This document shows positions 1 through 8,061 of a stretch of DNA of 64,000 nt, one piece after another; within the stretch, counting starts at the first letter, position 1, and every line of letters starts with the position of its first letter. The position numbers and the translations under genes are program-made. Source of the stretch: Demequina salsinemoris (GTDB lineage Bacteria; Actinomycetota; Actinomycetes; Actinomycetales; Demequinaceae). Where the stretch lies: contig NZ_BBQZ01000003.1 of assembly GCF_000974805.1 (NCBI RefSeq), forward strand, positions 248,001-312,000. The letters are read 5' to 3'. Below the pieces are notes generated by a model. The model was not told where the DNA came from. It searched no databases and saw only the letters and a list, made by a program, of their open reading frames with translations.

Positions 1-887
1 CGTCCGCGAAGGCCGAGCTCGCGCAGGCGAAGGCGACGCTGTCCAACCTTGAGGACGCCGACGACGGCACGGACGCGAGCGAGGCCCAGATCGAGGCCGC
101 CGAGTCCCAGGTCGCGGTCCTCAAGGCCTCCGTCGCGGACGCCAAGGATGCGATGAGCGACGCCGAGCTCGTCGCAGACATGGACGGGCTCCTCACCTCG
201 CAGCCCTACGAGGTCGGCGATGTCGTCTCGAGCGGCTCGAGCTCCTCCAGCGGATCGAGCTCGACGATGACGGCCACGAGCACCTCGACGTCCACGTCGA
301 GCTCGAGCGGCGTCACGATCGTCGGACAGGACGAGTGGACGGTGACCGTCAGCCTTGGTGAGGACGACGTCGCGCAGATCGAGGAGGGCGACCAGGTCAC
401 CTTCACCTCGGACGATGTGGACGGGGAGTTCTACGGCATCGTCACCGACATCGCCAACCTGCCCACGACCACGGGCGGCACCGCGACGTACTCGGTCGAG
501 CTGCAGGTCACCGACGACGTCGAGGGACTGTACGAGGGCACCTCGGTGACCGCGGACATCGTCTACCTGCGTGAGGCGGACGTGCTCGCCATCCCGACCA
601 ACGCGATCACGACGACCGACGGTGTCTCGACCGTGACGGTCGTCGACGACGAGGGCAACGAGGAGACCCGTGAGGTCACGCTCGGCGACGCGATCGACAG
701 CTACACGATCATCACCGACGGCCTCGAGGAGGGCGAGTCGATCGCCGTGACGACGACCGCCTCCGCGGACGGCTCCGACTCGTCGAGCACGGACGACTCC
801 AGCGACACGATGGGCCAGATGGGTGGCGGTCAGATGCCCAGCGGTGACATGGGTGGTGCCCCGGCCGGCGGGATGCCCGGCCAGTAG
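1..887 (+). CDS. HlyD/MacA-type efflux adaptor, 3' part (5' end outside window)
   Basis: The frame is open to the left edge (first whole codon at 3) and ends at TAG 885-887, so only the C-terminal ~294 residues are present. They start in an Ala/Lys/Glu-rich helical hairpin (about 3-150), followed by a second lipoyl half that is interrupted by a Ser/Thr-rich insertion (about 225-315), then beta-barrel and membrane-proximal segments typical of adaptors that join an inner transporter to extracytoplasmic parts. The C-terminus (about 806-884) is rich in Gly and Met, with a MPSG motif that recurs in two proteins downstream. An ABC ATPase and a MacB-type permease follow at once, so this is probably the adaptor of that exporter. 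The substrate cannot be inferred. Family call is good; the start lies outside the window. Confidence 0.85.
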   Translation, partial: SAKAELAQAKATLSNLEDADDGTDASEAQIEAAESQVAVLKASVADAKDAMSDAELVADMDGLLTSQPYEVGDVVSSGSSSSSGSSSTMTATSTSTSTSSSSGVTIVGQDEWTVTVSLGEDDVAQIEEGDQVTFTSDDVDGEFYGIVTDIANLPTTTGGTATYSVELQVTDDVEGLYEGTSVTADIVYLREADVLAIPTNAITTTDGVSTVTVVDDEGNEETREVTLGDAIDSYTIITDGLEEGESIAVTTTASADGSDSSSTDDSSDTMGQMGGGQMPSGDMGGAPAGGMPGQ

Positions 888-932
888 GCCCGGACGCACC
901 TCCGACCAGATCCACTCAGACAAGGACCTTCC

Positions 933-1658
933 ATGACCCTCACTCAGAGCGAGCGGCTCGATGAGATCGCCCCGGTGATCGAGCTCAACGCCGCGCGCAA
1001 GACCTATCACACGGGCGACATCGAGTTCGAGGCCCTCCGTGGCATCAACTGCAAGATCTATCCGGGCGAGTACGTGGCGATCGTCGGCCCGTCCGGCTCC
1101 GGCAAGTCGACGCTCATGAACATCCTCGGATGCCTCGACGTGCTCACGACCGGCGACTACATCCTCGCCGGCGAGGACGTCTCCAGGATGGACGAGAACG
1201 CGCTGGCCTCGGCTCGCAACCGTCGCATCGGCTTCGTGTTCCAGCAGTTCCACCTGCTGTCCAGCCTCACGGCGCTCGGCAACGTCGAGCTCCCGCTCGT
1301 CTACGCGGGCGTCTCGCCCGCAGAGCGCAAGGAGCGGGCCATGGCCGCGCTCGCACGCGTCGGACTGGGCGACCGGTACCGCAACCACCCGGGGCAGCTC
1401 TCGGGCGGTCAGCAGCAGCGCGTCGCCATCGCGCGCGCGCTGGTGACCGAGCCCGCCATCGTGCTCGCCGACGAGCCGACCGGAAACCTCGACTCGAAGT
1501 CCACCGAGGACGTCCTCGGCATGCTCGACGACCTTCACGCGGAGGGCAGCACGATCGTGCTCATCACTCACGAGGGTGACGTCGCACGCAGGGCCGGCAC
1601 CATCTACAACGTCACCGACGGTCAGTTCGTCGGCGCCGGGACGGAGATCGCCAAGTGA
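933..1658 (+). CDS. ABC transporter ATP-binding protein, MacB/LolD type
   Basis: This is a 241-residue cytoplasmic ATPase that powers the adjacent permease. Walker A is GPSGSGKST at residues 52-60, the Q-loop lies near 104, the signature LSGGQQQR starts at 156 and Walker B with the catalytic Glu is IVLADEP at 176-182. Length and motifs are those of the MacB/LolD/FtsE group. AAGGA sits about 7 bases before the ATG, which supports the start. The last codons overlap the permease start by 4 bases (GTGA), so the two are translationally coupled. Context gives export driven by ATP through a type VII ABC (FtsX-fold) system; MacB-like macrolide or peptide export is a family-level guess only. Confidence 0.93.
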   Translation: MTLTQSERLDEIAPVIELNAARKTYHTGDIEFEALRGINCKIYPGEYVAIVGPSGSGKSTLMNILGCLDVLTTGDYILAGEDVSRMDENALASARNRRIGFVFQQFHLLSSLTALGNVELPLVYAGVSPAERKERAMAALARVGLGDRYRNHPGQLSGGQQQRVAIARALVTEPAIVLADEPTGNLDSKSTEDVLGMLDDLHAEGSTIVLITHEGDVARRAGTIYNVTDGQFVGAGTEIAK

Positions 1659-2890
1659 GGCCCGCAGACCTTTTCAAGAGCTCGCTGAGCGCGATCCGCG
1701 CGCACAAGATGCGCTCCGCCCTCACGATGCTCGGCATCGTCGTCGGCATCGCCTCCGTCGTCCTGACGGTCGGGCTCGGACTCGGCACGCAGAAGGACGT
1801 GAGCGAGGAGATCTCCGCGCTCGGCTCCGACCTGCTCATCGTCTCGCCCGGATCGTCCACGGATGAGGACGGCATGCAGGGCGGCTTCGGCACGGGCGAC
1901 ACGCTCACTTTGACCGACGCCGAGGCGCTCGCCTCGATCATCGCGGTGCCCGACGCCGCGGCGGTCGCCGCCGAGAAGACCGAGAGCCTGTCCCTCGAGT
2001 ACGGCGAGACCAACTGGACCACCGACGTGACGGGAGCGTCGACGAGCTGGACCGAGGTCCGGTCCCGCGAGCTCCTCTACGGCAGCTTCTTCACCGAGGA
2101 CGAGGAGACCTCCGGCGCGAACGTCATCGTGCTCGGCACGGAGACCGCCACGGAGCTCTTCGGCTCGACGAACGTCGTGGGCCAGGAGGTCACGATCGAT
2201 GACGAGACGTTCGAGGTCATCGGGGTGCTCGCAGAGGCCGGCTCGTCAGGCGACACGTCGCTCGATGACATGGCGGTCGTGCCGATGACGACGATGTTCG
2301 AGTCCCTCATCGACGACACCACGTCGACCGAGTCGGTGGACACCATCTACATCAAGGCGAACGACTCCGACTCGCTCAGCGCCGCGTCCCAGGAGGCGAC
2401 CGCGCTGCTGCTGAACCTCCACGGCATCAGCAGCGCCGATGACGCCGACTTCTCGATCGATGCGCAGGACTCCCTGATCTCGACCGCGACCGCGGTCTAC
2501 GAGAAGCTCACGATCCTCCTGACCGGCATCGCGGCCCTCGCGCTGCTCGTCGGCGGCATCGGGGTCATGAACATCATGCTGGTGTCGGTCACCGAGCGCA
2601 CCAAGGAGATCGGTCTGCGCAAGGCCCTCGGCGCCGCGCCCGCGAACATCCGCAACCAGTTCCTGATCGAGGCGATGATCCTCGGTCTGGCCGGTGGCGC
2701 GATCGGCGCGCTCATCGGCGTCGGCCTCGCGCTGGCACTGCCCACCGTCCTCGGATCGACGATCGTCATCTCCGGCCTGGCTCTGGTGGTGTCCATCGTC
2801 GTTGCGGTCGGCATCGGCGCGATCTTCGGCGTGTACCCCGCGGCCCGCGCCGCCAAGCTGGCGCCGATCGACGCCCTTCGAGACCAGTGA
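1655..2890 (+). CDS. ABC transporter permease, MacB/FtsX fold
   Basis: This 411-residue membrane protein starts at GTG 1655, inside the stop of the ATPase gene. There is one transmembrane helix near residues 22-44, then a large extracytoplasmic domain (about 45-275, MacB periplasmic core type), then three helices in the last ~130 residues, where a conserved ERTKEIGLRKALGA coupling segment contacts the ATPase. This is the full MacB/FtsX topology. It sits between an adaptor and a lipoprotein plus a second adaptor, so it is the core of an export complex. In a Gram-positive cell there is no outer membrane channel, so export would end at the cell surface. Substrate unknown. Confidence 0.92.
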   Translation: MRPADLFKSSLSAIRAHKMRSALTMLGIVVGIASVVLTVGLGLGTQKDVSEEISALGSDLLIVSPGSSTDEDGMQGGFGTGDTLTLTDAEALASIIAVPDAAAVAAEKTESLSLEYGETNWTTDVTGASTSWTEVRSRELLYGSFFTEDEETSGANVIVLGTETATELFGSTNVVGQEVTIDDETFEVIGVLAEAGSSGDTSLDDMAVVPMTTMFESLIDDTTSTESVDTIYIKANDSDSLSAASQEATALLLNLHGISSADDADFSIDAQDSLISTATAVYEKLTILLTGIAALALLVGGIGVMNIMLVSVTERTKEIGLRKALGAAPANIRNQFLIEAMILGLAGGAIGALIGVGLALALPTVLGSTIVISGLALVVSIVVAVGIGAIFGVYPAARAAKLAPIDALRDQ

Positions 2891-2940
2891 CCGCCGACAT
2901 GACAACCGTAATGACCGTGAGAGAACAGGAACGACCGAAG

Positions 2941-3831
2941 ATGAAGACCCGTACCCTGACCGCCGTGGTGGCGTTCGGCTGCACTGCCGCCCTGCTCGCA
3001 GGCTGCTCCTCGAGCGACGCGGACACGACGGCCTCGGCCTCGGCCTCCGCCGGCACGGAGACCTCAGCGGACGACGGCGCTGACGCGGCGATGCCCGAAG
3101 CGTCCGGACTGACCGGCGAGATCTCCTACGTGTCCGACGACACCGCGCAGGTGCAGGACGACTCGTCCCAGACCGCGGTGACCTGGACCGACGACACGAC
3201 CATCACCCAGGAGGTCGAGATCTCCCTCGCGGACATCGACACCGGCGCGTGCGTCGTCGTCACGCTCGCGGACGACGGCACGACGGCCAGCACGATCTCC
3301 GTGACCGAGGCCGACGATGACGGCAGCTGCGCGACCGCGATGGGCGGCGGCATGGGCGGAGGCGACATGGCCGACGGCGACGCGCCGACCGACATGCCGA
3401 CCGACATGGCGGACGGCGACATGCCGACGGACATGCCCACCGCCGCGGCGGACGGCGACGCGCCGACCGACATGCCCACGGACATGGCCGGTGGCGGCGA
3501 CTTCGACACGACCTCGATGGTCAACGGCACCGTGACGGCGGTGGGCGACGCCACGCTCACGGTCGAGACGACCGACGGCGATGAGACCACGGTCGACATC
3601 GACGACGACTCGGCCATCACGGGCACCGAGGATGCGGACTCCGACGCGATCGAGGTCGGCATGTGCATGACCGCGACGGGCGAGTCCGACGACTCGGGCA
3701 ACTACGCGGCGACCGACATCTACGTGTTCAGCGCGGACGACGAGGGCTGCGTGACCACCTCCGGCTTCGGCGGCGGCATGGGTGGCGGGATGCCCAGCGG
3801 CGACGCGCCGACGGACGAGAGCGGGGAGTGA
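2941..3831 (+). CDS. Met/Asp-rich lipoprotein of the export cassette
   Basis: A 296-residue secreted lipoprotein. From ATG 2941 the N-terminus has Lys/Arg, a hydrophobic core and a lipobox LAGC with the lipidated Cys at residue 22; an upstream in-frame ATG (2887) would spoil this signal peptide, so 2941 is preferred. Two small beta-rich segments resembling DUF5666 modules (about residues 57-130 and 185-275) flank a low-complexity stretch (about 135-185) made of DGDAPTDMPTDM-like repeats and G/M runs, and the tail again contains GGGMPSG. It ends one base into the start of the second adaptor gene. Function is not known; a substrate-capturing or metal-binding accessory of the exporter is an inference. 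Confidence 0.85.
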   Translation: MKTRTLTAVVAFGCTAALLAGCSSSDADTTASASASAGTETSADDGADAAMPEASGLTGEISYVSDDTAQVQDDSSQTAVTWTDDTTITQEVEISLADIDTGACVVVTLADDGTTASTISVTEADDDGSCATAMGGGMGGGDMADGDAPTDMPTDMADGDMPTDMPTAAADGDAPTDMPTDMAGGGDFDTTSMVNGTVTAVGDATLTVETTDGDETTVDIDDDSAITGTEDADSDAIEVGMCMTATGESDDSGNYAATDIYVFSADDEGCVTTSGFGGGMGGGMPSGDAPTDESGE

Positions 3832-5840
3832 TGAGCACGCAGGCGATGGATCTCGCGAGGCGCTGGAAGTGGCGCCTGGCGGTCGTGCCGGTCGCAGTCG
3901 GCGGCCTCGTGGCGGGCACGCTGCTCACGGGCGCCTCGTCGTCCTCGGCGACGTATCGCACCGCGACCGTCGAGACCGGTGACGTCACGCAGACGCTGTC
4001 GGCGACCGGCTCGATCGAGTCGGCCAGCCAGTACGACGAGGCGTTCCAGGTCGACGGCACCGTCGACTCGGTGGACGTGTCCGTCGGGGACGAGGTGGAG
4101 GCCGGCGACCTGCTCGCCACGCTCGACACCGAGGACCTCGAGGACGCTGTGGCCGATGCCAAGGAGGCGCTGGCCGACGCCAAGGAGGTGCTCGCGGACG
4201 ACCTCGATGCGCAGAGCGACTCGTCGAGCAGCTCGAGCTCGTCGACGTCGACGGCCTCCTACTCGACCGACTCCGACTCCGACTCTGACTCCGACGACGA
4301 CTCGGCAGCGAACGTCACGACGGTCGCGTACACGACCGCGGTGTACGCGGCCACCGCGGCCCTCGAGGCCTCGACCGCCACGACGACCACGACGACGACG
4401 AGCACTGAGGACGAGGCCGTGACGGCGGCTCGTGAGGCGCTCGAGGCGGCGCAGACCGCGCTCCTCGACCAGTACGAGATCACGCAGAACCTGCTCGACG
4501 ACGCGGCTGACTATGGGGACGCGGCCACGACCGCGTGCCAGACGTTCACGGACACGTCCGCGGACGCGAGCGCGACCGCCGACGATATCGCGACCGCGCT
4601 CGAGGCGTGCCAGACCGCGACCACGGCCGCGCTCGATGCCTCGAACGACGCCTATGACGCGCAGGTTCTCCTGATGGATTACGCCGATGCGCTGGACGAC
4701 GCGGTCGCGGCTCTTCAGACTGCGATCGAGGAGGCCGCCGCGGCCGACGAGGCGTCGGACGACGACGCCAGCTCGTCGGACGACGATTCCTCCGCTGACT
4801 CGGACAGCTCCGCCTCGGCCGGCGACGACACCGCTGCCGGCGACGACTCGGCGATGGCGGGCGATGACTCGGCCACGGCCGGCGACGACTCGGCGATGGC
4901 GGGCGATGACTCGGCGATGGCGGGCGATGACTCGGCGATGGCGGGCGACGACTCGGCGATGGCGGGCGATGACTCGGCCATGACCGGTGACGACTCCACG
5001 ATGACCGGCGGCGACTCCACGAGCGGCGCGACCACCGAGGAGGACGACACTCCGAGCGCGGCCGACATCCTCGCGGACAAGGCTGACGTCACTGCCGCGA
5101 AGGCCGCCCTGGAGGTCGCCAAGCAGCAGCTCGAGTACGCCGAGCTCACCGCGCCCGTCGCGGGTGAGGTCGTCTCGGTGGCTCTCGCGGAGGGCGACTC
5201 CGTGAGCGCGAACGACACCTCTGCCGTGATCACGATCGTCGCGGACAACACCTATCTCGTCGAGCTGTCGGTGAGCCTCACGGAGGCGCAGCTGCTCGAG
5301 GTCGGTCAGGACGCGGAGATCACCCTCACCGCGAGCGGCGACGTCGTCGAGGGCACCGTCTCCAGCGTGTCGAACGTCAACTCCGGCAACACCTACTCGC
5401 AGTCCTACGCGGTCACGATCGCCGTGCCCGACCCGGGCATCGACATCAGGATCGGCGCGGCTGCCCGCATGGAGATCACCGTGGCAGGCTCGACTGACGT
5501 CCTCGTGGTGCCGACCTCGGCGATCACCGACGCCGCTGGCGACGCCACGGTGCTCGTGGTCGGCGACGACGGCGAGGCCGTCGAGACCGAGATCGAGACC
5601 GGTGCGATCGGCGCCGAGTACACCGAGGTCACCTCGGGGCTCGAGGAGGGCGACGTGGTCGTCCTCGCCGACCTCACGACGGACGTCACCTCGGACGACG
5701 AGGAGAGCACGGACGACTCGAGCAGCGGACTGCTCTCGGGCCTGAGCGACGACTCCTCCGACTCGAGCAGCGACAGCTCCGGCATGCAGATGCCCTCCGG
5801 CGGATTCAGCGGCGGCCAGATGCCGCAGATGGGTGGCTGA
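3831..5840 (+). CDS. HlyD/MacA-type efflux adaptor with Asp-rich tandem repeat
   Basis: A 669-residue adaptor, much longer than the usual 350-450. It has an N-terminal membrane anchor near residues 14-33, a first lipoyl half (about 40-100), an extended Ala/Asp/Thr-rich hairpin (about 100-430), a second lipoyl half around residue 440, a beta-barrel and membrane-proximal domain (about 470-620), and a Ser-rich then Gly/Met-rich tail containing MPSG. The hairpin carries poly-Ser and Asp-Ser runs and ten copies of a 7-residue AGDDSAM repeat at residues 330-398. The start at 3831 overlaps the lipoprotein stop by one base; GGGGAG just upstream is close (2 bases), and GTG 3828 is a possible alternative. 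This is the second adaptor in the cassette. Confidence 0.85.
   Translation: MSTQAMDLARRWKWRLAVVPVAVGGLVAGTLLTGASSSSATYRTATVETGDVTQTLSATGSIESASQYDEAFQVDGTVDSVDVSVGDEVEAGDLLATLDTEDLEDAVADAKEALADAKEVLADDLDAQSDSSSSSSSSTSTASYSTDSDSDSDSDDDSAANVTTVAYTTAVYAATAALEASTATTTTTTTSTEDEAVTAAREALEAAQTALLDQYEITQNLLDDAADYGDAATTACQTFTDTSADASATADDIATALEACQTATTAALDASNDAYDAQVLLMDYADALDDAVAALQTAIEEAAAADEASDDDASSSDDDSSADSDSSASAGDDTAAGDDSAMAGDDSATAGDDSAMAGDDSAMAGDDSAMAGDDSAMAGDDSAMTGDDSTMTGGDSTSGATTEEDDTPSAADILADKADVTAAKAALEVAKQQLEYAELTAPVAGEVVSVALAEGDSVSANDTSAVITIVADNTYLVELSVSLTEAQLLEVGQDAEITLTASGDVVEGTVSSVSNVNSGNTYSQSYAVTIAVPDPGIDIRIGAAARMEITVAGSTDVLVVPTSAITDAAGDATVLVVGDDGEAVETEIETGAIGAEYTEVTSGLEEGDVVVLADLTTDVTSDDEESTDDSSSGLLSGLSDDSSDSSSDSSGMQMPSGGFSGGQMPQMGG
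4818..5024 (+). repeat. 21-bp coding tandem repeat (10 units)
   Basis: Ten back-to-back units of 21 bp (first unit 18 bp) encode AGDDTA, AGDDSAM, AGDDSAT, five AGDDSAM, TGDDSTM and TGGDSTS. The central five units are nearly identical at DNA level, differing mainly in GAC/GAT choice, which suggests recent slippage expansion. The repeat is in frame inside the second adaptor gene. Confidence 0.95.
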
Positions 5841-5876
5841 CACGCCCCGACGAATCCCGACGCCCGAGGCGCCCGG

Positions 5877-5882
5877 TACGCT
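5877..5882 (+). promoter_or_regulatory. -10 box TACGCT for leaderless dapB
   Basis: TACGCT ends six bases before the dapB ATG, and no Shine-Dalgarno sequence precedes the start. Transcription would begin at or next to the A of ATG. The same hexamer and spacing occur before thyA and the RsmC-like gene. Confidence 0.6.
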
Positions 5883-5888
5883 CGACGC

Positions 5889-6632
5889 ATGATCTCCGTC
5901 GCCGTGCTGGGCGCCTCCGGGCGCATGGGAAAGACCACCGTCCAGGCGATCGAGGGTGCCGAGGGACTGACTCTCGTCGCGTCCCTCGACGCGGGTGACG
6001 CGGTGGCGGAGGCGGCCCGCGCGGGCGCGTCCGTGGTCGTGGACTTCACCGTCCCGTCGGCGACCGAGGCCAACGTCCACGCGGCGATCGATGCCGGGCT
6101 GCACGCGGTCGTCGGGACGACTGGCTGGACCGCCGACGCCCTGGCCCGCGTCGAGGACCATCTCAAGGAGCGCCCCGAAGTGGGAGTGCTGATCGCGCCG
6201 AACTTCGCGCTCGGAGCCGTGCTTGCCATGAAGCTGTCAGCGATCGCCGCACCGTACTTCGAGTCCGTCGAGATCGTCGAGCTCCACCACCCCGACAAGG
6301 TCGACGCGCCGTCGGGCACAGCCCGTCACACCGCCGCCGGCATCGCGGCGGCGCGAGCGGCCGCGGGAGTGGCCCCCTCTCCCGACGCGACGACGCAGGA
6401 TCCCGACGGGGCTCGTGGCGCGGTCGTCGACGGCGTCCACGTCCATGCCGTCCGCCTGCGCGGTCTCGTCGCGCACGAGGAGGTGCTCATGGGCAACCCG
6501 GGGGAGCAGTTCACGATCCGCACCGACAGCTTCGACCGGGTGAGCTTCATGCCCGGCGTGCTGCTCGGCGTCCGCGAGGTCGCCTCGCACCCCGGTCTCA
6601 CGGTCGGGCTCGACGGATACCTGAGCCTGTGA
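5889..6632 (+). CDS. dapB: 4-hydroxy-tetrahydrodipicolinate reductase
   Basis: DapB (247 residues) reduces the DapA product with NAD(P)H on the way to diaminopimelate and lysine. The dinucleotide-binding loop GASGRMG is at residues 8-14. The substrate-binding/catalytic segment ELHHPDKVDAPSGTA starts at 131, with the His pair at 133-134 and Lys137 in the expected catalytic places. Length is normal. The start has no Shine-Dalgarno site but follows a -10 hexamer by six bases. The last codons overlap the next gene by 4 bases. dapA and dapF lie further along the window. Confidence 0.96.
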   Translation: MISVAVLGASGRMGKTTVQAIEGAEGLTLVASLDAGDAVAEAARAGASVVVDFTVPSATEANVHAAIDAGLHAVVGTTGWTADALARVEDHLKERPEVGVLIAPNFALGAVLAMKLSAIAAPYFESVEIVELHHPDKVDAPSGTARHTAAGIAAARAAAGVAPSPDATTQDPDGARGAVVDGVHVHAVRLRGLVAHEEVLMGNPGEQFTIRTDSFDRVSFMPGVLLGVREVASHPGLTVGLDGYLSL

Positions 6633-7096
6633 GGCTGATGCGCCGCCCGGCGTTCCTCGGCGCCGTCGCGATGACGGTGCTGGTCGCGATGTACTCGGCG
6701 TACGTCGGCCAGCAGGCGCTCGCCTTCCTGGGATCCGGTGAGCCGATCGGCGTCGCGATCGGCATCGCGCTGTTCGTGCTGCCGGCGCTCGCGATCTGGT
6801 GGCTCGCGATGGAGTGGCGGCTCGGCGTCGCCGTGCAGAGGATGTCGACCCGGCTCGAGTCGCAGGGACGGCTTCCCGTCGACGATCTCGAGCGCATGCC
6901 GTCCGGTCGTGTCGCGCCCGAGAGCGCGGAGGCTGCCTTCGAGGTCGCGCGGCGCGTGGTCGACGACAATCCGGACGACTGGGCGTCATGGTTCCAGGTC
7001 GGCTATGCGTACGAGGCGAGCGGGGACAAGCGGATGGCACGTCGGGCGCTCGGCCATGCGGCCTCGCTGTTCCGCGCGGAGCGCCGCCGGTCCTGA
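6629..7096 (+). CDS. Two-helix membrane protein, hypothetical
   Basis: A 155-residue protein starting at GTG 6629 within the dapB stop codon. Two hydrophobic helices near residues 10-30 and 40-62 are followed by a soluble C-terminal half that is Arg- and Ala-rich and could form a tetratricopeptide-like helical pair (about 95-145). Translational coupling to dapB is typical of actinobacteria, where a similar small membrane protein often follows dapB. The function is unknown to me. Confidence 0.8.
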   Translation: MRLMRRPAFLGAVAMTVLVAMYSAYVGQQALAFLGSGEPIGVAIGIALFVLPALAIWWLAMEWRLGVAVQRMSTRLESQGRLPVDDLERMPSGRVAPESAEAAFEVARRVVDDNPDDWASWFQVGYAYEASGDKRMARRALGHAASLFRAERRRS

Positions 7097-7152
7097 GGAC
7101 GATGCGCTGGCCGGGTCGTCTCTGGAACAGGGACGATGCGCCGGCCGGGTCG
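7097..7152. repeat. 22-bp direct repeat, 34-bp period
   Basis: Two copies (7097-7118 and 7131-7152) share 21 of 22 bases around GGACGATGCG(C/T)TGG-like cores and are separated by 12 bases. They fill the short gap between two convergent genes (6629-7096 and 7160-7678). No open reading frame or hairpin explains them. Confidence 0.85.
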
Positions 7153-7159
7153 CGTCGGA

Positions 7160-7678
7160 TCAGGCCTCGGGCGTGAGGTCCGTGTGCCAGAGCTGCTCGG
7201 GGATCGTGATGCCTGGCCCATCGAGCTCGCGGCGCATGCCGGCCTGAGCGAAGCCCGCGGTCTCGAGGAACTCCGATCGCACGGTGTCCTTCTCAAGCGC
7301 CCACAGTCGCATCGTCTGCGCCCCTTGCGACCGCATGTGGTCGGCGGCGGCGGAGAGCAGCCGCGAACCGTGACCCTGCCGACGCTTGCCCGGATCCACC
7401 TCGAGAGCGACGAGGTCCTTGGGAGGCGCGCAGGCGACGAAGCCCGCGATCTCCCCATCGTCACCGAGGGCGACGAGCACCTGGTGGCCCTCCGAGGGCG
7501 GCTGAGCGATCGCGTCCTTCCATCCCGCTTCGACAGCGCCGACGTCGAAAGCGCTGTGCCGTCGCGGACCCAGGCGCTCGCCGAGCGCGGCGATCCATGC
7601 TCCGACCTGGATGCGGGCGATCGCGGACTCGTCTCCGGGGCGGGCGGGGCGGACGGTGTCGGCCGGGGATGCGCTCAT
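7160..7678 (-). CDS. GNAT-family N-acetyltransferase
   Basis: A 172-residue protein with a GNAT fold. The acetyl-CoA loop motif (KRRQGHGSRLL, about residues 95-105) follows the central beta strands, and the usual C-terminal ALEKDTVRSEFLETAGF segment is present. The acceptor substrate cannot be predicted. The ATG has no Shine-Dalgarno site but a TAGGCT hexamer six bases upstream, so the mRNA is probably leaderless. It is the last of a minus-strand group with azlD, azlC and a second acetyltransferase, but it has its own promoter. Confidence 0.88.
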   Translation of the reverse strand: MSASPADTVRPARPGDESAIARIQVGAWIAALGERLGPRRHSAFDVGAVEAGWKDAIAQPPSEGHQVLVALGDDGEIAGFVACAPPKDLVALEVDPGKRRQGHGSRLLSAAADHMRSQGAQTMRLWALEKDTVRSEFLETAGFAQAGMRRELDGPGITIPEQLWHTDLTPEA

Positions 7679-7684
7679 GCCCCG

Positions 7685-7690
7685 AGCCTA
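7685..7690 (-). promoter_or_regulatory. -10 box TAGGCT for leaderless acetyltransferase gene
   Basis: On the minus strand TAGGCT is followed by six bases and then the ATG at 7678. There is no ribosome binding site between them. Confidence 0.6.
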
Positions 7691-7737
7691 GAGGCAGAGT
7701 GGTCCCGGCGGTGTGGATCGGCGCGCGGTGGTGGAGA

Positions 7738-8061
7738 TCAGCCCCAGCCGAGAGCGCGCAGACCTGCGGCGACGGCCGCCGCCGCAGCCACGACGACGAG
7801 GAACGGCGCGCGCCGCCACAGCAGGACCGCGGCCACGATGATCGCGGCGAGCCGCGCATCGATCACGAGGGAGCCGTCCGTCGTGAAGGTCTGCACGGCC
7901 GCGAGCGAGATGAGTAGCGCGACGGTGACGAAGGCCGCGATCCGGTGCATGCGAGGGTTCTGCACGACTCGCTCGGGCACGGTGTGGCCCGCGATCTTCG
8001 TGAGCCACGCGAGCAGCCCGGCGGCGACGATCGCGGCCCATGTCCACGCGTAGGGGGTCAC
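7738..8061 (-). CDS. azlD: AzlD-type branched-chain amino acid exporter subunit
   Basis: A 107-residue membrane protein with about four hydrophobic helices, matching the small AzlD partner in length and composition. It starts at GTG 8061, overlapping the azlC stop by 4 bases, so the two are coupled. AzlC and AzlD together export branched-chain amino acids or their analogues in the systems studied. The family call rests on size, hydrophobicity and the neighbour, since AzlD has few fixed motifs. Confidence 0.85.
   Translation of the reverse strand: MTPYAWTWAAIVAAGLLAWLTKIAGHTVPERVVQNPRMHRIAAFVTVALLISLAAVQTFTTDGSLVIDARLAAIIVAAVLLWRRAPFLVVVAAAAAVAAGLRALGWG

Noticed and set aside
4818..5024. CRISPR-like regular repeat
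   Set aside because: Units are contiguous, coding and in frame, with no spacers and no cas genes nearby.
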